DNA of 6,351 bases, taken from NCBI GenBank assembly GCA_964604675.1, contig CAZSAT010000228.1, positions 1-6,351 of the forward strand, read 5' to 3'. Below are positions 1 to 4,653 of the stretch, one piece after another; position 1 is the stretch's first letter; every line of letters begins with the position of its first letter. Under the pieces are notes generated by a model that saw only the letters and a list, made by a program, of their open reading frames with translations, was not told where the DNA came from and did no database searches. The DNA comes from CAZSAT01 sp964604675 (GTDB lineage: Bacteria > Myxococcota_A > UBA796 > CAJQPC01). Both the position numbers and the translations under genes were made by a program.

Positions 1-317
1 CCGCCGAGGACGGGGCCTTCGTGGGTGCACAGCTCACGAGCGTCGGGGTGACGGGTCCGGAGGCCTGGACCGGTGGGCGGGTCGACCTGCGCTACTTCGA
101 CGAGGCCCGCGAGCCGCTGCCGGGCGGGGACTTGAGCGGAGCGCGCCAGCTGGTCGCGGTGGTGCGCGGCGACACCTCCGGCGCGACCGTGCGCGAGCCG
201 ATGGTGGTGCCCGGCGACGCTCGATGGGCGCGGGTCTGCGTGCGGCTCGACGCCGCGGAGGGCCGGGTGGAGGTCGAGCAGGCGTGGCTCGGACTGCCGG
301 CGGTCGCAACCCGGTAG
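1..317 (+). CDS. C-terminal part of an unidentified beta-rich protein, truncated by the left edge
   Basis: The reading frame is open from the left edge (first full codon at base 3) and ends at TAG 315-317, giving 104 residues. A GTG at 21 could be a start, but no good ribosome binding site precedes it and the residues before it (AEDGAF) read smoothly into the rest, so I take this as the end of a longer protein. The segment alternates hydrophobic and polar residues as in a beta-sandwich. Its end, around WARVCVRLDAAEGRVEVEQAWL, resembles the last two strands of carbohydrate-binding-type jelly-roll domains, where a 'V.v.L...G.v..D...L' pattern is common. That resemblance is inference; I do not recognise the family. 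There is no membrane segment in the visible part. The next gene starts 47 bases downstream on the same strand, so the two could be co-transcribed. Confidence 0.65.
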   Translation, partial: AEDGAFVGAQLTSVGVTGPEAWTGGRVDLRYFDEAREPLPGGDLSGARQLVAVVRGDTSGATVREPMVVPGDARWARVCVRLDAAEGRVEVEQAWLGLPAVATR

Positions 318-345
318 AGCGGGTCCCCGGAGACCGTTAGGTCAG

Positions 346-361
346 GACCTCCCAGGAGGTC
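346..361 (+). promoter_or_regulatory. Ribosome binding site of the oxoamine synthase gene inside a perfect dyad
   Basis: AGGAGG at 354-359 lies 5 bases before the ATG at 365 and fixes that start. The same bases are half of a perfect inverted repeat, GACCTCC (346-352) and GGAGGTC (355-361), separated by CA. As RNA it can fold into a six-pair stem with the loop CCAG, plus an outer G-U pair, and would bury most of the Shine-Dalgarno. A third partner, AGGTC at 339-343, can also pair with GACCT 346-350, so alternative foldings compete. The repeat is visible in the sequence; a regulatory role is inference. Confidence 0.5.
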
Positions 362-364
362 TGC

Positions 365-1588
365 ATGTCCCTGTCCAAGCTCGACGCCGGTCTGGACCGC
401 GAGGTCGCGGCGATGGTCGCGGAGGGGCGCGCCAAGGCCCCCGAGCGCGTGATCGTCGACACGATCCCGCCCAAGGGTCCCTACGGTCGGCGCTACAAGC
501 TGCGGGGGAGCGAGCTGCCCTACCTCCGGATGAACTCGAACAGCTACCTGTCGCTGTCGCACCATCCGGCGGTGCTCGCCGCGGCCGACGAGGCCACGCA
601 CCGCTTCGGCGCGGGCCCCGGCGCGGTCCGCTTCATCGACGGCACCTTCAGCGCGCACGTGGAGCTGGAAGAACGCATCGCCGCGTTCACCGGGCGGCCC
701 GCCGCCAAGATCTTCAACTCCGCCTACACCGCGAACCTGGGCCTGGCGCTCGCCATCCAGAACCAGAAGACCTTCTGGATCGGCGACCAGCTCAACCACA
801 ACTGCATCATCCGCGCCATGCGCATCGCCCGGGTGCCGAGCCAGAACAAGGCGATCTTCGAGCACAACGACATGGACGAGCTGAAGGCCGCCATCGAGTC
901 GGTGCCCGAGGGGATCGAGCGCGTGGTCGTGATCTTCGACGGCGTGTTCTCGATGCGCGGTGACTACGCGCCGGTGGCGGCGATCAACGCGATCCTCGAG
1001 CCTCACCGGCACCGCTTCGCGGAGGGCCTGGTCACGGTCATCGACGACAGCCACGGCCTGGGGGCCTACGGCGCCACCGGGCGGGGCACCGAGGAGATCT
1101 GTGGCGCGAAGGTCGACATCGCGGTGGGCACCTTCGGCAAGGCCTTCGGCGTGAACGGCGGCTTCATCGCGGCGAGCGAGAGCGTGGTGGAGGCGGTCCG
1201 CCAGAAGGCCGACACCTACATCTACACGAACCCGCTCTCGGTGGCCGACTGTGCAGCCGCCAAGACCGCGGTCGACATCGCGGACTCGCCCGAGGGGCTC
1301 GCGCGGCTGGCCAACGTGCGGGCGCGGATGGCGCAGTTCCGGAGCGGCCTGGACCGGCTGGGCTGCGAGTCGATCCCCGGGGTGCATCCCGTGACGCCGC
1401 TGATGGTGCGCGACACCGAGCGCACCACACGCTTGGTCAACGGCTTCGGCGAGCAGGGCGTGCTGGTGGTCGGGCTGAACTTCCCGGTCGTGCCGATGGG
1501 CGACCAGTGCCTGCGCTTCCAGATCAACGCCGGCCACACCGAGGCCGACATCGATGCGGTGCTCGGCATCCTCGAGGGCCTGCTGTAG
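365..1588 (+). CDS. PLP-dependent alpha-oxoamine synthase (glycine C-acetyltransferase/KBL-like)
   Basis: This 407-residue protein belongs to the alpha-oxoamine synthase family (2-amino-3-ketobutyrate CoA ligase, 8-amino-7-oxononanoate synthase, serine palmitoyltransferase, 5-aminolevulinate synthase). These enzymes condense an amino acid with an acyl-CoA, losing CO2 in most members, in the cytoplasm. Visible family marks are GAGPGAVRFIDGT (82-94), the PLP-stacking His in DQLNHNC (H145), DGVFSMRGD (192-200), the PLP-contacting Asp and His of DDSHGLGAYG (D227 or D228, H230), the Schiff-base lysine K259 in GTFGKAFG, and a C-terminal R.Q..AGHTEADID (384-396). The stretch NFPVVPMG (372-379) is closest to E. 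coli KBL, as is the length (398 there). Differences are NHNC where the family usually has NHAS, and GVNGG where KBL has GGASGG. No threonine dehydrogenase or biotin gene adjoins, so the substrate is open; serine palmitoyltransferase-like activity is an alternative. A strong Shine-Dalgarno supports the ATG. Confidence 0.9.
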   Translation: MSLSKLDAGLDREVAAMVAEGRAKAPERVIVDTIPPKGPYGRRYKLRGSELPYLRMNSNSYLSLSHHPAVLAAADEATHRFGAGPGAVRFIDGTFSAHVELEERIAAFTGRPAAKIFNSAYTANLGLALAIQNQKTFWIGDQLNHNCIIRAMRIARVPSQNKAIFEHNDMDELKAAIESVPEGIERVVVIFDGVFSMRGDYAPVAAINAILEPHRHRFAEGLVTVIDDSHGLGAYGATGRGTEEICGAKVDIAVGTFGKAFGVNGGFIAASESVVEAVRQKADTYIYTNPLSVADCAAAKTAVDIADSPEGLARLANVRARMAQFRSGLDRLGCESIPGVHPVTPLMVRDTERTTRLVNGFGEQGVLVVGLNFPVVPMGDQCLRFQINAGHTEADIDAVLGILEGLL

Positions 1589-1600
1589 CCCAGGAGCGGT

Positions 1601-2610
1601 CTACGGCTCGAGGGTGGCGTAGTACACGGCGTTGTCGCCGGCCACGCCCTGGTTCCACACCACGTGGAAGCGCCCGTCGGCGTCCACGTCCAGGCTGGGG
1701 AGCCCCGGCTTGCCCCAGTCGACGTCGGCGATCTTCGCGGGCGGGCTCCAGCCCTGGCCGGCGTGCAGGCTGTAGAGCAGCTCCGCGTCGTCGCCGGCGT
1801 CCCAGCCCCACACCAGGCACAGCGTGCCGTCGGGGGCCACCGCGATGTCGGGGTCGAAGTGGAAGCCGCCGACGCCGGCGCTGGGGGTCTGAGGGTCGCC
1901 CCAGGAACCGGGCGTGCCGCTGACGACGTGGACCCACTGCGGTCGACTCGTGGCGTCCTTGCGGAAGAAGGTGACGTGGTCGGTCCCGTCGGGCGCGAAG
2001 GCGAAGTGCGGCCGCTCCCCATTGAGGGTGGTCAGCTGCTCCGGGCCGCCGAACCGGCCGGCGCGCCCCTCCACCACGTAGAGCGTGGTGCGGTCGGTGC
2101 CGCCCATGCCCACGTCGTAGCCGCCGAGCACGCTGCCGTCGGGCCGCCGCTCCACGTTGAAGTGCCACGCGTCCTGGCGGCCGTCGTTGAACGCGACCGG
2201 CGACGACCACGCGCTCCCGTCGAACCAGGCCCCCTGGGCGCGGAAGCGGGCCTTCGGATCCAGCGGCTTGCCGATGAACACGTACGCGAGGCGCCCGTCG
2301 AGGCCATCGGCCACGTGCCCGGAGCCGATCTCGTAGGCGCCCTCGGGGGTGAGCGGGAGGGGCTCGGACCAGGAGCTCGTGCGCACCGTGACGTAGCCGC
2401 GCGACGCCATGTCATCCCCGGCGAGGTCGAACACCACGACCACGCTGCCGTCGTCGCGCACCACGAGATCCGGGCCCCAGTTGCGCCCCTCGGCGAAGCC
2501 CAGCCGCTCCGCGCCGGAGAGCCGCCCGCCTTGGACCGTGCGGTACCGGATGAGGTCCCCGGCGTCGACGCGGTCGTAGTACACGAGGTGCGCCGCGCCG
2601 TCGGGTCCGA
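1601..2610 (-). CDS. Beta-propeller repeat protein (BNR/sialidase-like fold), 5' end lost in the assembly gap
   Basis: The frame runs from the gap edge to TAG at 1601-1603 and gives about 335 residues. Numbering from the GTG codon at 2584, seven copies of a blade-like unit of about 45-55 residues can be seen. Each has a core such as 'APDGTLCLVWGWDAGDDAELLYSL' in pattern form: PDG or DADG, a hydrophobic strand ending in W, F or Y, a GD turn, then a strand and G.GWS.P or a similar turn. Units begin near the gap edge and at about residues 38, 89, 140, 192, 243 and 294. The GTG at 2584 is not a real start, because GPDGAAHL precedes it in frame and forms part of the first blade. This is typical of secreted or outer-surface six- to eight-bladed propellers. 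No enzymatic residues can be assigned, so sialidase activity should not be assumed. The gene is the last of the minus-strand block and ends 12 bases from the convergent synthase gene. Confidence 0.77.
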
Positions 2611-2710
2611 NNNNNNNNNNNNNNNNNNNNNNNNNNNNNNNNNNNNNNNNNNNNNNNNNNNNNNNNNNNNNNNNNNNNNNNNNNNNNNNNNNNNNNNNNN
2701 NNNNNNNNNN
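2611..2710. other. Assembly gap of 100 Ns
   Basis: Exactly 100 undetermined bases, the conventional placeholder for a scaffold gap of unknown length. It interrupts the 5' part of the propeller gene, so neither the reading frame nor the distance between 2610 and 2711 can be trusted. Further propeller blades may be hidden here. Confidence 0.98.
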
Positions 2711-2760
2711 GTGGTGGCCGGCGCTTCGACGGGCGTGGAACAGGCGAACAGGAGCAGCAC
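2711..2760 (-). CDS. Probable N-terminal lipoprotein signal fragment of the propeller gene
   Basis: On the minus strand, right of the gap, the frame from GTG 2760-2758 reads MLLLFACSTPVEAPATT: a hydrophobic run, a lipobox-like LFAC and a Pro/Ala/Thr-rich linker. This is the pattern of a signal peptidase II lipoprotein, and would place the propeller protein on a membrane surface. The start is doubtful. Only six residues precede the Cys and none is charged. A better placed ATG at 2768-2766, with GAGG five bases upstream, is in another frame and reads MRPCCSCSP. Adding one C to the CCC at 2761-2763 would join the two as MRPVLLLFACS. In-frame readthrough upstream reaches the CTG at 2778-2776 (LRFNAPVLLLFAC) as another possible start. 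The link to the propeller frame across the gap is inference from strand, spacing and product type. Confidence 0.5.
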
Positions 2761-2772
2761 GGGCGCATTGAA

Positions 2773-2801
2773 CCTCAGGTGGCGACCCTCAGGTGGGTCG
2801 C
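2773..2801 (-). repeat. Nested direct repeat and hairpin upstream of the propeller gene
   Basis: CCTCAGGTGG occurs twice, at 2773-2782 and 2787-2796 (CCACCTGAGG on the coding strand), four bases apart. The copy nearer the gene supplies the GAGG that could serve as ribosome binding site. Overlapping it is a perfect seven-base inverted repeat, GCGACCC (2782-2788) and GGGTCGC (2795-2801), with a six-base loop. It could act as an RNA stem between the two genes or as a protein-binding site. It has no T-tract, so I do not call it an intrinsic terminator. Confidence 0.45.
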
Positions 2802-2806
2802 ACCCG

Positions 2807-2820
2807 CTGCGCGGCCGCAG
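2807..2820 (-). other. Short GC hairpin immediately after the stop of the 185-residue gene
   Basis: CTGCG (2807-2811) and CGCAG (2816-2820) form a perfect five-base stem with a four-base loop, touching the TAG at 2823-2821. Together with the hairpin at 2782-2801 it makes two consecutive stems between the genes. No T-tract follows, so it is a transcript-end or processing structure at best. Confidence 0.3.
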
Positions 2821-3378
2821 CTACCGGCTGGCGTCCGTCACGGCAGCGACCACGGCCTCCCGCATCTGCGGCGACCAGGCCAGGTCGATGCGCTCGGCGG
2901 TGCCCGACGCGCTCCAGGTGACCTCGCTGATCACGGCGCGGGCCACGCCGTCGTCGAAGGCCAGGCCCAGGGTGGTCTGCGGCGCGCCCTGGGCAGCGAC
3001 GTCGGAGAAGAAGACCACGGTCGCCCCGGCCAGAAAGAGCGTGCCCTCGACGTCGAGCGCGGTGCCGTCGGGCAGGCGCGCCTGGGCGCGGACCGAGGCC
3101 TCCCAGGCGCCGTCGCAGCCGGGCTCCGGGATGGTGGCCTCCAAGGTGTCGCCCACCAGGAACAGCTCCACGGTGAGCGTGGACAGGGCGCCGGGCCGGG
3201 TCTCCACGCGCACCTCGTGGGTGGCGCCGAGCACACTCGTCAGGGTGCCCTGCAGCGCCGGGTCCTCCAGCGCATGGGCGGCCTTCATCGGCACGAAGGT
3301 GCAGGCTCCAGCGCGTTCTTCGTAGGCGGAGTCGACCAGGTCTTCGACCACGACGTCGACGGCGGGCAGGGGGATCAT
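2821..3378 (-). CDS. Hypothetical protein of 185 residues, function unknown
   Basis: A complete frame from ATG 3378-3376 to TAG 2823-2821. I do not recognise the family. The start is supported by AAGGA seven bases upstream. There is no signal peptide, lipobox or membrane segment from this start; the first 20 residues (MIPLPAVDVVVEDLVDSAYE) look like a strand followed by a helix. Residues 45-160 alternate hydrophobic and polar residues and look mainly beta (for example LTVELFLVGDTLEATI, 68-83, and EGTLFLAGATVVFF, 111-124), ending in a short helix (170-182). There are two cysteines, C26 and C88. Codon use is as GC-rich as in the neighbours. It lies 60 bases behind the sigma factor gene and about 60 bases ahead of the propeller gene, all on one strand, so co-transcription is plausible. 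A role linked to either neighbour is not shown by the sequence. Confidence 0.7.
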   Translation of the reverse strand: MIPLPAVDVVVEDLVDSAYEERAGACTFVPMKAAHALEDPALQGTLTSVLGATHEVRVETRPGALSTLTVELFLVGDTLEATIPEPGCDGAWEASVRAQARLPDGTALDVEGTLFLAGATVVFFSDVAAQGAPQTTLGLAFDDGVARAVISEVTWSASGTAERIDLAWSPQMREAVVAAVTDASR

Positions 3379-3396
3379 GGGCAGGTCCTTCTGCCC
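3379..3396 (-). promoter_or_regulatory. Hairpin displaying the ribosome binding site of the 185-residue gene
   Basis: On the coding strand GGGCAG (3396-3391) and CTGCCC (3384-3379) form a perfect six-pair stem whose loop is AAGGAC, the Shine-Dalgarno itself. The stem abuts the ATG at 3378. A hexaloop that exposes the ribosome binding site could present it to the ribosome or to a regulator. The pairing is seen; the role is inference. Confidence 0.42.
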
Positions 3397-3411
3397 CTTG
3401 GAACGGCTGGA

Positions 3412-3433
3412 GCGGCCTGCGGCATGAGGCCGC
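3412..3433 (-). other. GC-rich hairpin just downstream of the sigma factor gene
   Basis: GCGGCCT (3412-3418) and AGGCCGC (3427-3433) form a perfect seven-pair stem with an eight-base loop, starting five bases after the TGA at 3441-3439. No T-tract follows in the transcribed direction, so it is more likely a transcript-stabilising or partial attenuating structure than an intrinsic terminator. Confidence 0.42.
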
Positions 3434-3438
3434 CGCCC

Positions 3439-4323
3439 TCACATCACGTCGATGTCCGACCCGAGCTCTTCGCGGAGGTAGGCCGACAGGCGCTTCTTGA
3501 GCCGGCCCTCCCACTGGTGGACCCGCTGCTTGCTCACCCCGAACTCCTCGGCGAGCTGGCTGAAGCTCAACGGATCCGTGGAGAGCAGGCGCGCGTGCCA
3601 CAGGCGCTCTTCGCGCTCGTCCTCGAGCTCGTCGGCGAAGCTCTGGAGCGTGGCCTGCAGCCGGCTGCCCAGCTCGCGACGGGCCGCGGTGGCTTCCGGA
3701 TCGAGGCTGCGGGCGTTGGGCAGGCGCTCGAGCAGGGACTGTCCGCGCTCGCCCGGTTCGTCCAGGCTGGCCGCGGGGGAGAGCAGGGCGCGGCTCATGG
3801 CCTGCACCTCGGACTCGGGCACGTCGAGCGCCTCGGCGAGCGCCACCGAGCTCGGCACGAGGCCAGCCTGACGGAGGCGCTCGATCTCCTTGCGCAGCTG
3901 GAAGAACAGCTTCCGGCCGTGCCGGGTGCTGCCCAGGTTCATCATCCGGTGGTTGGCCGAGAGGTAGCGCAGCATGCGCGCCCGGATCCAGTACCGGGCG
4001 TAGGCGCCGAAGGGCACGCCCACGGTGGGGTCGTAGCGGTCCAAGGCGATCGTCAGGCCCTCGTTGCCTTCCTGGATCAGGTCGAGCAGATCCCCGCCCA
4101 CCTCCTGGTGCGACCGCGCGAGCTTCACCACGAGGTGGAGGTGGCCCATGACCAGCTGCTGTCCCGCCGCCTTGTCGCCGTCGGCGTAGGCCAGGGCGAG
4201 CTCCAGCGACGCGTCGGGGTCGAGCCGCGGCACGTGGCGCACGGTGTCGAGGTAGAAGCCGAGCAGGTCGCCGGAGGCGGGGACCGTGGACTTCTGGCGG
4301 ATGAGCTGGTGGGTGACCGTCAC
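3439..4323 (-). CDS. rpoH: RpoH-family (sigma-32-like) RNA polymerase sigma factor
   Basis: At 294 residues, close to E. coli RpoH (284), this is an alternative sigma-70-family factor that directs core RNA polymerase to a set of promoters; RpoH members typically control heat-shock genes. Region 1.2/2.1 covers about 18-70 (HLHLVVKLAR at 61-70), and region 2.2, the core-binding helix, is DLIQEGNEGL (81-90). Regions 2.3-2.4 follow with FGAYARYWIRARMLRYL (105-121). The RpoH box GRKLFFQLRK (136-145) separates this family from RpoD and RpoS. Region 3 lies at about 155-185, and the region 4.2 helix-turn-helix is SFSQLAEEFGVSKQRVHQWE (253-272). HQW replaces the usual RQI or RQL. The GTG at 4323 gives an N-terminus of RpoH length; its ribosome binding site is weak. 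Myxobacteria carry several RpoH-like paralogues (SigB, SigC, SigE in Myxococcus), so a developmental or stress role other than classical heat shock is possible. Confidence 0.92.
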   Translation of the reverse strand: MTVTHQLIRQKSTVPASGDLLGFYLDTVRHVPRLDPDASLELALAYADGDKAAGQQLVMGHLHLVVKLARSHQEVGGDLLDLIQEGNEGLTIALDRYDPTVGVPFGAYARYWIRARMLRYLSANHRMMNLGSTRHGRKLFFQLRKEIERLRQAGLVPSSVALAEALDVPESEVQAMSRALLSPAASLDEPGERGQSLLERLPNARSLDPEATAARRELGSRLQATLQSFADELEDEREERLWHARLLSTDPLSFSQLAEEFGVSKQRVHQWEGRLKKRLSAYLREELGSDIDVM

Positions 4324-4400
4324 GAGCCCCGCTGGTAATCCCCCGGGCGCCGTGCGCCAAGCTGGTCAGGGGCGCGATCCCTCGAAGACGGCGCGTAGCG

Positions 4401-4440
4401 GTCAGCTGTCAGCTGTCAGCTGTCAGCTGTCAGCTGTCAG
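4401..4440. repeat. Tandem heptamer array, 5.7 copies of GTCAGCT
   Basis: Five perfect copies of GTCAGCT begin at 4401, 4408, 4415, 4422 and 4429, followed by a partial GTCAG at 4436-4440. The unit contains the palindrome CAGCTG across each junction with its neighbour. Perfect identity suggests recent expansion by slippage, and copy number may vary between strains. Confidence 0.95.
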
Positions 4441-4463
4441 CGCGCAGCTCTTCCGAGGAAGGA

Positions 4464-4493
4464 GGCCAGCATTCGCTTCGGCGAGCGTTGGCC
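4464..4493. other. UUCG-loop hairpin in the intergenic element
   Basis: GGCCAGC (4464-4470) pairs with GTTGGCC (4487-4493) with one G-T wobble. An inner CGC/GCG stem (4474-4476/4481-4483) closes the loop TTCG (4477-4480). Between the two stems ATT faces AGC, giving one mismatch. In plus-sense RNA the C(UUCG)G tetraloop is one of the most stable loops known. Confidence 0.6.
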
Positions 4494-4514
4494 GAGATGG
4501 AGACGCTCGCCGGA
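4477..4514. other. Alternative long hairpin, mutually exclusive with the UUCG hairpin
   Basis: CGGCGAGCGT (4479-4488) and ACGCTCGCCG (4503-4512) are a perfect ten-base inverted repeat with a 14-base loop. TT 4477-4478 and GA 4513-4514 extend it to 12 pairs with one wobble in plus-sense RNA. It uses the 3' half of the UUCG hairpin, so the two structures cannot coexist. Confidence 0.6.
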
Positions 4515-4584
4515 CGGACCTGACTCGTCGGCCTTGTGCCAGACCTGCAGCCTCCGGAAGTCCTGCACAGCCACTCCTGGGCTT

Positions 4585-4620
4585 GCGCTGCTGACCACCG
4601 ATCGCTGACGGCTGATGGCT
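4585..4620. repeat. Degenerate heptamer array, inverted relative to the one at 4401
   Basis: Read in steps of seven, GACCACC (4593), GATCGCT (4600), GACGGCT (4607) and GATGGCT (4614) share the pattern GAYNGCT. GCGCTGCT (4585-4592) precedes them. The complement matches the AGCTGTC unit of the left array in orientation and phase. It is more diverged than the left array, so its age or its selection differs. Confidence 0.55.
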
Positions 4621-4653
4621 CGCCCGCCGGCTCTGGGTCATCGCGCCCGCTGG

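Larger units (their letters stand above)
4401..4620. mobile_element. Candidate non-coding repeat element (MITE/REP-like) bounded by inverted heptamer arrays
   Basis: About 220 bases whose two ends are arrays of one heptamer in opposite orientation. Read inward, the left end is AGCTGTC repeated and then AGCGCGC (to 4445). The right end, on the other strand from 4620, is AGCCATC, AGCCGTC, AGCGATC, GGTGGTC, then AGCAGCGC (to 4585). Both arrays therefore stop at a GCGC-containing unit and form imperfect terminal inverted repeats of about 36 bases. The core holds strong alternative hairpins and no gene. No target-site duplication can be seen at the edges, and no transposase is encoded. Mobility is inference from shape; dispersed copies in the genome would be needed to confirm it. 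Confidence 0.45.
4324..4653. other. 330-base intergenic region, no supported gene
   Basis: It lies between the stop of the glycosyltransferase gene and the start of the sigma factor gene, both on the minus strand, so it should hold the end of one transcript and the promoter of the other. It contains the heptamer arrays and hairpins described separately, and a small stem GGCGC/GCGCC at 4346-4350/4354-4358. I found no convincing -35/-10 pair: on the minus strand TTGGCG is followed by GATTAC at a spacing of only 14. No T-tract terminator follows the glycosyltransferase stop. Open frames here are low-complexity readings of the repeats. Confidence 0.7.

Noticed and set aside
92..1537. Long minus-strand open frame (481 codons) antisense to the synthase gene
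   Set aside because: It overlaps a gene with clear catalytic motifs. Its product is His-, Arg- and Val-rich without any family pattern, as expected for the complement of GC-rich codons.
1664..3325. Plus-strand open frame of 553 codons through the assembly gap
   Set aside because: It is open only because it mirrors the propeller and 185-residue genes and crosses 100 Ns. It has no ribosome binding site and no domain pattern.
3412..3433. Intrinsic terminator after the sigma factor gene
   Set aside because: The stem is good but no run of T follows in the transcribed direction, so it is listed only as a hairpin.
2779..4360. Long frames on both strands (519 and 523 codons) overlapping the sigma factor gene
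   Set aside because: The sigma factor frame has unmistakable RpoH motifs. These products are compositionally biased (Arg/Pro/Ala or Gly/His/Glu) and look like shadows.
4324..4370. Sigma-70 or sigma-32 promoter for the sigma factor gene
   Set aside because: TTGGCG and GATTAC on the minus strand are only 14 bases apart and match poorly; no CCCCAT-like -10 element is placed correctly.
4401..4440. Heptamer array as a CRISPR or a plasmid-type iteron origin
   Set aside because: There are no spacers between units, and no replication initiator gene or AT-rich segment is nearby.
4423..4641. Possible 72-residue minus-strand and 102-residue plus-strand proteins in the intergenic region
   Set aside because: Both read through the heptamer arrays into low-complexity peptides such as QLSAVSCQLSAVS, and have no convincing ribosome binding site.
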